Source of the DNA: CAVQND01 sp964653485
Lineage (GTDB): Bacteria > Verrucomicrobiota > Verrucomicrobiia > Limisphaerales > UBA8199
Reading direction: 5' to 3'
Length of the DNA: 64,000 nt
Assembly: GCA_964653485.1 (NCBI GenBank)
Contig: CAZZFF010000020.1
Coordinates: 1 to 64,000 of the forward strand
In this document: positions 9,624 through 17,586 of the stretch, one piece after another
How the letters are laid out: each line of letters starts with the position of its first letter
Position numbering within the stretch: position 1 is the stretch's first letter
The notes under the pieces: model-generated
Database searches by the model: none
Seen by the model: the letters and a program-made list of their open reading frames with translations, nothing else
Told to the model about the DNA's origin: nothing
Translations under genes and position numbers: made by a program

Positions 9624-9688
9624 GCGCGCAAGATAGCAGGCGGCATGGGCCTATCAACATTGAAATGCCAGCGGCAGACATCGCTCCG

Positions 9689-10618
9689 TCAGCCCTGGCG
9701 GGCGGCCAGGTAGCGCTCCGCCTCAATCGCCGCCGCGCAGCCCGAACCGGCCGCGGTAATCGCCTGCCGATAGACCCGGTCCGCGCAGTCCCCGGCCACA
9801 AACACACCCGGGACGTTGGTCGCCGTGCCGCTCTTGGGAACCAGGTAGCCGCGTTCGTCCATGTCGAGGCTGCCTCTGAACAGCTCGGTGTTGGGCAGAT
9901 GGCCGATAGCGACAAAAACCCCGGCGCACGCGACGACGCTCTCCGCCCCGGTCTTGACATTCTTCAGCCGCACCCCGGTCACCTTGCCTTGGGCGGCATC
10001 CAGAACGTCCACTACCACCGAATCCCAAATGGGCCGGACCTTCGGGTTCGAAAGGGCGCGATCAGCCATGATCTTCGAGGCGCGCAGCTTGTCCCGGCGG
10101 TGCGCCAGATAGACGATCGAGCCAAACCGCGCCAAATACATCGCCTCTTCACAGGCGGAATCCCCCCCGCCCACCACGACCAGGGGCTGATTCCGAAAGA
10201 GCGGCAAAGCCCCGTCGCACGTGGCGCAATAGGTGACTCCCTTCTTCTCCAGCTTCGACTCGCTCTCCAGCCCGAGGTGCCGGTGCCGAGCCCCGCTGGC
10301 CACGATGACCGTCTCCGTCTCTACGCGGTCGCCGTCGATGGTCAACACCAAGGGCTGCCCTGACAAATCCAAAGCCTCGACAACGCCGAACTGGACCCTC
10401 GCCCCGAACCGCTCGGCCTGCTTCTGCATCCGCACGGCCAGTTCATACCCGTCGATGCCTTCCGGAAAACCGGGGAAATTCTCAACCGTGGTCGTCGTGG
10501 TGAGCAAGCCGCCGGGCTGGCTGCCCGCAATCACCAACGGCTTCAAGTCCGCCCTCGCCGTGTAAAGCGCCGCGGTCAACCCCGCGCAACCCGAACCTAT
10601 GATGACAACTCTTTCCAT
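9689..10618 (-). CDS. trxB: Thioredoxin reductase
   Basis: The ATG at 10618 gives 309 residues, the normal size for low-molecular-weight thioredoxin reductase. It has the N-terminal FAD motif VVIIGSGCAGLTAALY, the redox-active CATC centre followed by DG, the NAD(P)H motif VVGGGDSACEEA, and the C-terminal FAD segment GVFVAGDCAD. It passes electrons from NADPH to thioredoxin in the cytoplasm. A longer open frame reaches further upstream, but that extension lacks family similarity. The downstream glycosidase gene starts 65 bases further on the same strand; no functional link is evident. Confidence 0.95.
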   Translation of the reverse strand: MERVVIIGSGCAGLTAALYTARADLKPLVIAGSQPGGLLTTTTTVENFPGFPEGIDGYELAVRMQKQAERFGARVQFGVVEALDLSGQPLVLTIDGDRVETETVIVASGARHRHLGLESESKLEKKGVTYCATCDGALPLFRNQPLVVVGGGDSACEEAMYLARFGSIVYLAHRRDKLRASKIMADRALSNPKVRPIWDSVVVDVLDAAQGKVTGVRLKNVKTGAESVVACAGVFVAIGHLPNTELFRGSLDMDERGYLVPKSGTATNVPGVFVAGDCADRVYRQAITAAGSGCAAAIEAERYLAARQG

Positions 10619-10719
10619 AAGGACGCGAAAGCTAGTGTGGTATCCCCGAAATGGCCATACATTTGTTGCGCCGCATTCGTTTCCAACGCGTCCGCCGGCA
10701 AGCCGCGAATGCCTTCGGT

Positions 10720-11343
10720 TCAACTCAACCGGCCGGGGTGCAAATCGATCTTCAGCACCTTGGCATCCGTTGCCGAAACCCAGATGTCCCCAATATCCAC
10801 GCTGCGGTTGCCGTCGCGCATCTTCGCCGCCCAAAGCGTCACTTTCCAAGCCGTTTCGATCCCGGCGCCGTGTCCCAGCACGCCCTCGCCCACCCTCTCA
10901 AGCCTGAGCCTCGTTGCGGTCACTTTGATGTTCTCCAGCAGTGGTTCCTTGAGTGCCGTGTTGAGTGCTTGGTCCGAGTCAATTTTGAGCTTTTCCAACT
11001 CCAGCGGCGACTCACCCCCCGTTACCGGTTCCAACAGGTGCAGCGGCCGCTTCACCTCCATCATCTTGCCGGCGCCAAACTTGACTTCCGTGGCCTTGAG
11101 CGTCGCCGTCGGGTCGTAATACTCGACATACCATATATTCGGGACAACGCTGCCCACCGACCTCTCGGAACGAATCCGAACAACCTTGTCCTTGCATTGC
11201 TCCCCGACGTAACGGTCGCCTTCTTTGATCAGTTGAAGCGCGGTCGGATTGTCCGCGCCTCGCGCCGGCATGCCTGACACGAACGCCGCGCCCATGGCCG
11301 CCATTAGCAACCACCACCCCAAATGCCTCTCGTTGACTCTCAT
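10720..11343 (-). CDS. Exported hypothetical protein, possibly PepSY-like
   Basis: The ATG at 11343 opens MRVNERHLGWW and a signal peptide ending near PARGAD; the protein has 207 residues. The mature part alternates polar and hydrophobic residues, with WYVEYYDP, an EVKFGAGKM strand, AWKVTLWAA and a final AKVLKIDLHPGRL. The pattern of helix plus strands ending in a V-x-K-x-D-like tail resembles PepSY-type periplasmic domains, but I cannot assign a family with certainty. It lies 100 bases upstream of trxB and 46 bases downstream of the cytochrome gene on the same strand, so co-transcription is possible. Function unknown. Confidence 0.7.
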   Translation of the reverse strand: MRVNERHLGWWLLMAAMGAAFVSGMPARGADNPTALQLIKEGDRYVGEQCKDKVVRIRSERSVGSVVPNIWYVEYYDPTATLKATEVKFGAGKMMEVKRPLHLLEPVTGGESPLELEKLKIDSDQALNTALKEPLLENIKVTATRLRLERVGEGVLGHGAGIETAWKVTLWAAKMRDGNRSVDIGDIWVSATDAKVLKIDLHPGRLS

Positions 11344-11389
11344 AAACCAACATAGTTTGCCCGGCCCTTCCCGGCAAACGGAACCGCCC

Positions 11390-11920
11390 CTATTTGGCCC
11401 CTTGATCGACCCAAGCCCGTAACATTCCAACCTGCTCCGCTGTCAGCGGCTTTGGCGGCGGCCCAAATCCACCTGGCCCGCCGGGGCTGCCCGGTCCACC
11501 CGGTCCGCCCGGTCCGCCGCCATCTCCAGGAGGAGGCCCCCCCGGACCACGAGGCCCGCCGCGGCCAGGGCCACGCTTGGGCGGCATCGCGGTTTCATCG
11601 TCGATTTGCGCCGCAGCGATCACCAAGAGGCTCTTCTTGCTGTCCCCGGGCACGATGACTTTGCCGTCTTCCCCGCCCTTGAGGGCCCCGTCCAGGCTGT
11701 TCAACTGCAGGCGCGCCTTCGGCCGGTTCTGGCCGTGGCACCGCACGCACGAGGCCTCCAGCAACGGCTGAATGTCGTTGCTGTAAGTCAGCCCCTTTTT
11801 CTGCGCCGGAGGCGGGAGCTTGCTCAGGTCCAGTTTGCTGAAGTCCATCTTCTCGGCGGCGCTCACCGTCAATCCGGCGCTCACCAGGCCAAACACAATT
11901 AAGGCGGGCATTTTTATCAT
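11390..11920 (-). CDS. Planctomycete-type c-type cytochrome with collagen-like Gly/Pro insert
   Basis: The ATG at 11920 opens MIKMPALIV and a signal peptide ending in VSAAE; 176 residues. YSNDIQPLLEASCVRCHG is the PSCyt1-type haem-binding motif (CVRCH), followed by the family phrases RLQLNSLDGALKGG and GDSKKSLL, then DDETAMPPK, whose Met may be the sixth haem ligand. Between this and the last helix (LTAEQVGMLRAWVDQGAK) lies a run of about 40 residues made of G, P and a few charged residues with GPGGPG and GSPGGP triplets. The usual fused PSD1/PSCyt2 dehydrogenase domains of large planctomycete proteins are absent. It is a periplasmic electron carrier or sensor; the partner is unknown. Confidence 0.82.
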   Translation of the reverse strand: MIKMPALIVFGLVSAGLTVSAAEKMDFSKLDLSKLPPPAQKKGLTYSNDIQPLLEASCVRCHGQNRPKARLQLNSLDGALKGGEDGKVIVPGDSKKSLLVIAAAQIDDETAMPPKRGPGRGGPRGPGGPPPGDGGGPGGPGGPGSPGGPGGFGPPPKPLTAEQVGMLRAWVDQGAK

Positions 11921-12115
11921 AGTCTTCTTGATCACATGCTCTGACGTTCTCTTTGTCCCCAACCTCGACCAACCAACCTTAAGACAAGATTAAGACACAC
12001 TATTTTGCTCCGGCCAAATCCGCAACCCCGTGTTCGGAAATTATTGTCCGATTTTTGTTGTCCCCCGGCAAGCTTGAACCTTGACAGCCGCCTCGAAACC
12101 CGTCATCACCCCCCC

Positions 12116-13081
12116 ATGACATATCCACTGACCCGTCGTCAATTCCTCACCCGCACCGCCGGGGCCGCCGCCATCGCCCTGGCCGGCGCCCCCTCGATGC
12201 GCGCAGCGCCGTTCCGGGGCCGAATCCGCAAAGCGATGATCATCGACCAAGTGACCGAGACCGCCCTGCAACCTCTCAAGGAAGCCGGCTTCAACGGCGT
12301 TCAAACCACTCATATCTGTCCCGAAGACGAGGCCGCCCAAGGCCGCGCCGTTGCCGAAAAGCTCGGCCTCCGAGTCCATTCCGTGCTCCGCGGCTGGATG
12401 GAGTTCAACAGCGCCGACCCCAGGAAGGTCGACGAATCTTTGGACAAGACCCGGCTGGCCCTGCGCGCCGCCAATGCCTACGGCGCCGATGACATCCTGT
12501 TGGTGCCCTGCCGCATCGGCGGCATGCCCATGCCCGAACCTTGGGAGTTCGATATCGCCTTCGACCCGGGCACCGGCCACATCACCCGGGTGGCCGCCGG
12601 CGACAACTCCCGCTTCCAAGCATACATCCAAGCTCATAACCGCGCCACGGACACGTCGCGGGCGGCCGTCGAGAAACTCATTCCCCTGGCCCAGGAACTC
12701 AAGGTCGTCATCGGCCTCGAAAACGTCTGGAATAATCTCTGGGTCAAACCCGACCTCTTCCGCAACTTCGTGGCCTCTTTCGCCAACCCGTGGGTCAAGG
12801 CATACTTCGACGTTGGCAACCACGTCAAATACGACCCTCCCCAAGACTGGGTCAAGACCCTTGGCCCGCTCATCGTCAAGCTCCACATCAAAGATTTCAA
12901 ACTCAACCCCGACGGCCACGGCGGACAATTCGTTCACCCGCGCGACGGCAGCATCCATTGGCCCGCCGTGCGCCAAGCCCTGGACGAATTCGGCTATGAC
13001 GGATGGGGCAGCATCGAGGACAGCGGCCTGTCGCTGGCCGAGTTCAGCCGCCGGTTTGACCTGATCGAAAGCGGCCAATAG
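12116..13081 (+). CDS. Sugar phosphate isomerase/epimerase family protein, Tat-exported
   Basis: The ATG at 12116 begins MTYPLTRRQFLTRTAG, a twin-arginine signal with a hydrophobic stretch ending near SMRAAP; 321 residues. The mature part has the xylose-isomerase-like TIM-barrel layout: GFNGVQTT, then VVIGLENVWNN, AYFDVGNH with the metal-binding Asp, KLHIKDF, and a final GYDGWGSIEDS. These residues bind the divalent metal in this family. Substrate is unknown, as for most exported members in Verrucomicrobia, which are thought to act on modified sugars in the periplasm. It is divergent from the cytochrome gene with 195 bases between. Confidence 0.88.
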   Translation: MTYPLTRRQFLTRTAGAAAIALAGAPSMRAAPFRGRIRKAMIIDQVTETALQPLKEAGFNGVQTTHICPEDEAAQGRAVAEKLGLRVHSVLRGWMEFNSADPRKVDESLDKTRLALRAANAYGADDILLVPCRIGGMPMPEPWEFDIAFDPGTGHITRVAAGDNSRFQAYIQAHNRATDTSRAAVEKLIPLAQELKVVIGLENVWNNLWVKPDLFRNFVASFANPWVKAYFDVGNHVKYDPPQDWVKTLGPLIVKLHIKDFKLNPDGHGGQFVHPRDGSIHWPAVRQALDEFGYDGWGSIEDSGLSLAEFSRRFDLIESGQ

Positions 13082-13097
13082 ACGCCGCGGTCCCCCG

Positions 13098-13254
13098 GGG
13101 CGCACGCCCCAAGCTTTGTCGGGCTCCGCCCCCCAGCTCTCATTAACACCCTGCTTCAAGCAGGGTGTTACGCCGCTAACCAGCGAAGCCCAACCGTTTT
13201 AACGGTTTTCCCCGCCCCCACATTTGCCCTCCTCGACAAAGCCGGGACGCGCCC
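13098..13254. repeat. MITE-like element with imperfect terminal inverted repeats and internal hairpins
   Basis: The ends are imperfect inverted repeats: GGGCGC followed by CTTTGTCG at 13098-13121, and CGACAAAG followed by GCGCCC at 13234-13254. Inside is a perfect 11-base stem with a 5-base loop (TAACACCCTGC at 13144, its complement ending at 13170) and a second 7-base stem at 13192-13207 followed by four T. No coding frame is present. It sits between two genes in the same direction and may act as a terminator for the upstream epimerase. The mobile-element reading is inferred from structure only. Confidence 0.55.
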
Positions 13255-13308
13255 AGATCCAATTTTGCCTTGAGTCCGCAGATGAGACGGCACTACCATC
13301 GCCAATCT

Positions 13309-14304
13309 ATGAACGTGGTTGAATCACCCAAAAAACCAAAGAACGACATACGCGGAAAGTCGTTTTTTGTTACAGGCGGCACGGGATTTCTGGGCAAGAA
13401 CATGGCTCCGTTCCTGACGAATCTCGGGGCCGACGTCACCGTCATCGGTTCAAAGTTCGATCTGGCGACACGAAGTGGCGCGGAACGGGCTTTCAAGACA
13501 TTTAACAAGAGATACGATTATATCATTCACGCAGCCGCCGTCCAAGCCGCCGGGGATTGGCCCTTGAAGCATAAAGCCGAACAATATGATTTGAATCTCC
13601 AGATTCACACCAATACGTTCGCGATGTGGCAACGGTATCAACCGCAAGCCAAGATGATTGGCATAGGCAGCTCCTGCTCGTACCCCGCAACCAAGGAAGT
13701 GTTGAAAGAATCGGAATACTGGGACGGCCCGATGCACGATTCGGTCGATATCTATGGCTTTACAAAAAAGGCCGTTAGCGTTGGCATCGAAGCGTACAAA
13801 TCCCAATACGGCCTGAAGGGAACCACCGTCATCTTTGCCACGTTATATGGTCCGCATGATCATTTTGACCCCGAAAAATCGCACGTGGTGTCAGCCCTGG
13901 TGAAGAAATTCGTGGATGCCAGGCACGCAAACGAACCCACCGTTGAAGTATGGGGCGACGGCACCCAAACCCGAGAACTGATCTATGTCGAGGACCAGAT
14001 CAAAGGCCTGCTTGCGGTCCTTGATTACGAAGGCAGTATCATAAACATAGGAACCGGAATCGCGATGTCAGTGCGCGAGCTGGCCGAGACACTCAAGGCG
14101 TTGTCGCATTACAAAGGGAACATCATCTACAACACCAATAAGTTTGTTGGGATCAAAAGAAAAGTGCTGGATATATCGCTGGCGAAGGAGAGATATGGGT
14201 GGACCACCGACGTCCCTCTCGATACTTTGGAGAATAACCTGGTCAAAACAATTTCCTACTACGAAAGCATTTCTTCAAACAACCCCCGTCTCCATCCCCG
14301 GTGA
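13309..14304 (+). CDS. NAD-dependent epimerase/dehydratase, GDP-fucose-synthase-like
   Basis: An ATG at 13309 gives 331 residues; an ATG at 13282 in the same frame is possible. The Rossmann NAD motif VTGGTGFLGKN lies near residue 24, IGSSCSYP holds the catalytic Ser, and IYGFTKKAV the YxxxK pair. ELIYVEDQIKGLL and INIGTG are typical of extended short-chain dehydrogenases that act on nucleotide sugars. The closest recognised subgroup is GDP-L-fucose synthase and its relatives. Codon and base use are clearly more AT-rich than in flanking genes (for example several AAA, TTT and ATA codons in a row), suggesting acquisition. It stands alone, with no other sugar-nucleotide gene next to it. Confidence 0.85.
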   Translation: MNVVESPKKPKNDIRGKSFFVTGGTGFLGKNMAPFLTNLGADVTVIGSKFDLATRSGAERAFKTFNKRYDYIIHAAAVQAAGDWPLKHKAEQYDLNLQIHTNTFAMWQRYQPQAKMIGIGSSCSYPATKEVLKESEYWDGPMHDSVDIYGFTKKAVSVGIEAYKSQYGLKGTTVIFATLYGPHDHFDPEKSHVVSALVKKFVDARHANEPTVEVWGDGTQTRELIYVEDQIKGLLAVLDYEGSIINIGTGIAMSVRELAETLKALSHYKGNIIYNTNKFVGIKRKVLDISLAKERYGWTTDVPLDTLENNLVKTISYYESISSNNPRLHPR

Positions 14305-14416
14305 TGGGTGCTGACAATACGCCCTGTGTTGCCTGGGCGAGCGGAAAGCTCTGCGCCTTTTGGAACGACGTGTTCCCCCGCCGCACGGCTTGGCTGATGT
14401 TCCGTTGCGGAATCAA

Positions 14417-14564
14417 GTGAAACCGCTTCTTGTTGGCCTGGCGCTCCTTGTCACGGCTGCTGGGAGCGCCGCCCCGAACGTTGTCGCTTGGGACTGGAGC
14501 AACGACGGCAGGAGCGGATTCGAGTTGATTGGTCAGGCGTTGGCGGTTTACAACATTTCACGCG
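14417..14564 (+). pseudogene. Truncated exported protein, N-terminal remnant
   Basis: A GTG at 14417 opens a convincing signal peptide (KPLLVGLALLVTAAGSAAP) followed by NVVAWDWSNDG and ELIGQALAVYN. The frame then runs into the HTH gene and soon stops at 14638 in a low-quality sequence. The start looks like the beginning of a secreted protein cut off where the restriction-modification island begins; no continuation is seen after the island at 17354-17586. The exact break cannot be fixed, and the family is not recognised. Confidence 0.35.
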
Positions 14565-14768
14565 ATGGGCCTCGTTACGACGAAAGAGGCCGCTCAGATT
14601 CTCGGTGTGACCCCGGTGCGGGTGCGGCAGTTGATTAGGGACGGGCGCTTGGTTGCAGAGAAGCGTGGACGGGACCACCTTCTTGAGGATCGGGAAGTCG
14701 AGCGGTTTAAGCGGCATGGGCGCCGGAGTGGACCAAAGGGTGGCAGGCCACGACGGGATGGTGGTTGA
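14565..14768 (+). CDS. Small helix-turn-helix DNA-binding protein, excisionase-like
   Basis: The ATG at 14565 gives 67 residues. LVTTKEAAQILGVTPVRVRQLIRDGRL is split here as a helix-turn-helix of the MerR/excisionase type (TTKEAAQILGV, then RVRQLIRDGRL), followed by a basic tail ending RRSGPKGGRPRRDGG. It lies 43 bases upstream of the DNA methyltransferase gene on the same strand, so it may control the restriction-modification genes as C proteins do, though it is not of the usual C-protein family. The alternative is an ordinary excisionase-like remnant of a mobile element. Confidence 0.75.
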   Translation: MGLVTTKEAAQILGVTPVRVRQLIRDGRLVAEKRGRDHLLEDREVERFKRHGRRSGPKGGRPRRDGG

Positions 14769-14811
14769 GAAAACTATTGCGTGTGCGATAGTGTTATGGC
14801 AGTTTGGCGGC

Positions 14812-16377
14812 ATGAAACAGGCGCAAGACAGTGTTTGCTTGGCGGCGGAATCCCCGTTGGATCTGGCATCGCGCCTCGGGGAAGAGGGCTGCGCCGCATT
14901 GGCGGCAGATTACCGCAGCAGCATGGGACAGTTTCTAACGCCGCCGAAAGTAGCGACTTTGCTGGCCCGGATGTTTGAACCGGCAGAGGGGGATGTGCGA
15001 TTACTGGACTTGGGTGCTGGCGTGGGAACGCTAGCGGCTGCCTTCGTGGAGGAGGTTCTTCAGAGAGAGCCGAGACCGCGCTCGCTCCACCTCACTGCTT
15101 GGGAATTGGAAAGGGAGTTTGTGGGACGCTTGGGGCAAGTCCTGGAGCGGTGCGCTGAGGCAGCCCGTGCTGCTGGCGTGCCGACCGCCTATGAAATCAA
15201 ATGCGGGGATGCGCTGAAGGAGGGGGCGGCGCTTGTGGATGAGGATGATCTTTTCCGGGGAGTTCGCCACAGCCATGGATTTACTCACGCCATAATGAAC
15301 CCGCCATACCGGAAAATTAACGCGAATTCGGAGGCAAGGCGTGTACTGCGACGAACGGGGTTAGAGACTTCGAACCTTTACACGGGGTTCCTCTGGCTGG
15401 CAGCGAGGCTGCTTGTGCCGGAGGGGCAGATGGTGGCGATCACGCCTAGGAGTTTCTGCAACGGACCGTACTTCCTGGCGTTCCGGCAACGTTTCTTTGA
15501 GTGCATGGCACTGGATCGGTTGCACGTGTTCGAGCGGCGGGACACGCTATTCGCCGAGGATGATGTGCTGCAGGAAAACCTGATCATGTGCGCGCGCCGA
15601 AGCGGGAAGCGGCGGGCGTCGGTTATCCTGAGCAGCAGCGACGGTCCACCAGGCGGGGCAACGCGCTCGCGCAGGGTGCCTTACCCGCGCGTGATCGATC
15701 CGACGGATTTAAGCCGGGTCGTCCATCTGGCGCTGGAAGTGGCGGACGACGATGTTCGGGCCGCTGTGATGGGCATGCCGGCATCGACGGGTGATCTTGG
15801 CATCGAGGTGTCAACCGGGCGAGTGGTCGATTTTAGGGCACGGGGCTTTTTACGCGAGAATCCGGGCGAGCAAACGGTGCCGCTTATTTATCCCTCGCAC
15901 TTTAACGGAGGGGGTGTGCATTGGCCCTGCTCTGGTTCGCGGAAGCCGAACGCGGTTTTGGCAGTGCCAGGAACACAGGAGTTGCTGGTGCCCAACGGCG
16001 TGTACGTGTTGGTCAAGAGATTCAGCGCAAAGGAAGAGCGCAGGCGTATAGTAGCGGCAGTGTTTCGGCCGGAGCGCAACTTGGCGGGCTTCGCATCAGT
16101 GGGGTTCGAGAACCATCTGAACTACTTCCACGGAAAGGGACGAGCGCTGGATGGAAACCTGGCGGAGGGACTAGCAGTTTACCTGAACTCGACGGTGGTG
16201 GATTCGTACTTCCGACAGTTTAGCGGCCACACTCAGGTTAATGCGACGGACCTACGGAGCTTGAAGTACCCGTCAAGAACACAACTCTGCCTGTTGGCAG
16301 AGAGCATTGGTCCCGGCCGTAGCCAGGCGGCTATTGACGCCGCCGTTGACGCGATGATTCGAAAGTCTCGACCGTGA
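14812..16377 (+). CDS. N6-adenine DNA methyltransferase, type II restriction-modification (BsuBI/PstI type)
   Basis: The ATG at 14812 (GGCGG box just upstream) gives 521 residues. Near residue 38 QFLTPP resembles the start of Eco57I/gamma-type methylases; LLDLGAGVGTLA at about 64-75 binds S-adenosylmethionine, and NPPY at 163-166 is the catalytic motif for adenine amino-group methylation. A C-terminal target-recognition region ends near SGHTQVNATDLRSLKYPS, also typical of these enzymes. It methylates adenine in the site recognised by the partner nuclease. It ends tail to tail with the nuclease gene, their coding ends overlapping by 47 bases. The recognised site of the BsuBI/PstI family is CTGCAG; that this pair shares it is inference. 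Confidence 0.88.
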   Translation: MKQAQDSVCLAAESPLDLASRLGEEGCAALAADYRSSMGQFLTPPKVATLLARMFEPAEGDVRLLDLGAGVGTLAAAFVEEVLQREPRPRSLHLTAWELEREFVGRLGQVLERCAEAARAAGVPTAYEIKCGDALKEGAALVDEDDLFRGVRHSHGFTHAIMNPPYRKINANSEARRVLRRTGLETSNLYTGFLWLAARLLVPEGQMVAITPRSFCNGPYFLAFRQRFFECMALDRLHVFERRDTLFAEDDVLQENLIMCARRSGKRRASVILSSSDGPPGGATRSRRVPYPRVIDPTDLSRVVHLALEVADDDVRAAVMGMPASTGDLGIEVSTGRVVDFRARGFLRENPGEQTVPLIYPSHFNGGGVHWPCSGSRKPNAVLAVPGTQELLVPNGVYVLVKRFSAKEERRRIVAAVFRPERNLAGFASVGFENHLNYFHGKGRALDGNLAEGLAVYLNSTVVDSYFRQFSGHTQVNATDLRSLKYPSRTQLCLLAESIGPGRSQAAIDAAVDAMIRKSRP

Positions 16378-17353
16378 ACTGTTTGGCTCCGTCCTCCTGA
16401 ATCCAGATTTGCGTCCCGGGGGCGATGTTTTTGTGTTTTCCCTGGCGGGCAGCCGCCTCCTTCCATGTGGCGTAGGCTGTGGTAAAGCCGATGCTCTTCT
16501 TGCCATGGCGCAGCGCGAATGCGGTAAGGCTATCCAGCTTATGCAGATCTACTTCGCCGTCGCTCGTGACTGCCTCGATGACCCAGAGAACATCGGTGGT
16601 CTTATTCCAGAGCAGGACGTCAGGCATGGAATCGCCGAGCTGGATGGCGAGCCCGGCTCTGGCAAGGGCCCCTTTGTCCCGGTCCGTAATGCGGTCGCCG
16701 TCACCAGCGTCAACATAGAGAACTTCGAAAGCAGGTAGGAACTTGGGGGCGTAAACCTCCATGGCCGCCGCGATGAGGTTCTTGTGGGGATTCTCGACTC
16801 CAGCGGCAGCGGCCGCGGCCAGGTCGGCCTGGACTTTAAGCCTCGCCCGGGTGGCGTCTTCGCCCATCCACGCGGTAAGCATGGCCGGGCGGTCAGCATC
16901 CGGGGCTTTGAGGATTTCGAGGAACGACTGCGCGATGCGATAAGAGCTATTGGGGGATTTGGAAACTGGGTGGCCGGAAAGAAACTCGGCCCTTTCCGGA
17001 TCGAAGTAAATTTTCTCAAGGGCTCCGATTTCCCAAAGGGGTTTGAGCCAGTAGTCACGCCCCTCGCGGTCGAGCTTGCCGGAAGTGCGCTGGAGAAGGC
17101 CAACATGACATGCGATGTGGGCAGTGGATGCGCCGGTCGAGAACTTCATGCCCTTAGCGGCGGCCTCACCGAACCAGTTGGGGGTCTTATCATCCAGAAG
17201 GGCGAACACGACGTCGATCTGGTCCTCGGTCTCACGAGCCAAGGCACGGAGCACCCCCCGGATCCGGGCCTTGGTGACGGTTTGAAGCTGTGCGGGGGGC
17301 CGCACGAGTTTCTTGTTGCGAAGGTCGGAGCGGATCTTGGCTTCGAGTTTCAT
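16331..17353 (-). CDS. Type II restriction endonuclease, BsuBI/PstI family
   Basis: The ATG at 17353 gives 340 residues, slightly above the 315-330 usual in the family. The N-terminal half is helical (VTKARIRGVLRALARET, GASTAHIACHVGLLQ). The C-terminal half has the nuclease core: MPDVLLWN with the metal-binding Asp, then VLWVIEAVTSDGEVD with the Glu, a pattern of the PD-(D/E)XK type in PF06616, followed by GKKSIGFTTAYATWK. It cuts unmethylated DNA. It is convergent with the methyltransferase gene, and an HTH gene lies beyond. Base composition is similar to the methyltransferase, supporting joint acquisition. Confidence 0.88.
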   Translation of the reverse strand: MKLEAKIRSDLRNKKLVRPPAQLQTVTKARIRGVLRALARETEDQIDVVFALLDDKTPNWFGEAAAKGMKFSTGASTAHIACHVGLLQRTSGKLDREGRDYWLKPLWEIGALEKIYFDPERAEFLSGHPVSKSPNSSYRIAQSFLEILKAPDADRPAMLTAWMGEDATRARLKVQADLAAAAAAGVENPHKNLIAAAMEVYAPKFLPAFEVLYVDAGDGDRITDRDKGALARAGLAIQLGDSMPDVLLWNKTTDVLWVIEAVTSDGEVDLHKLDSLTAFALRHGKKSIGFTTAYATWKEAAARQGKHKNIAPGTQIWIQEDGAKQFTVETFESSRQRRRQ

Positions 17354-17586
17354 CGGGCGCAATCTTCAAGACTACTGCGCCCGTTGCAGTCGTGGAAGCG
17401 GTTTAAACTATTACGCTTGAGAAAGGGATTGAAGCAGAGGGGCTTGCGTCGGTCCCGACGTTTCGGAGTACTTCCCCCCATGCGACGCCGTCCTGCTACG
17501 CAGGATATAAGCTGGTTCTTGGACCTCAACAGCAAATAGGTTGGCATTTGTAAGACACCAAACTAGAGTCAAGAAACCACGCTGAA

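Noticed and set aside
7737..9713. A 658-residue open frame on the plus strand across the glycosidase gene
   Set aside because: Antisense to a gene with clear signal peptide and GH-A motifs; no ribosome-binding site or domain.
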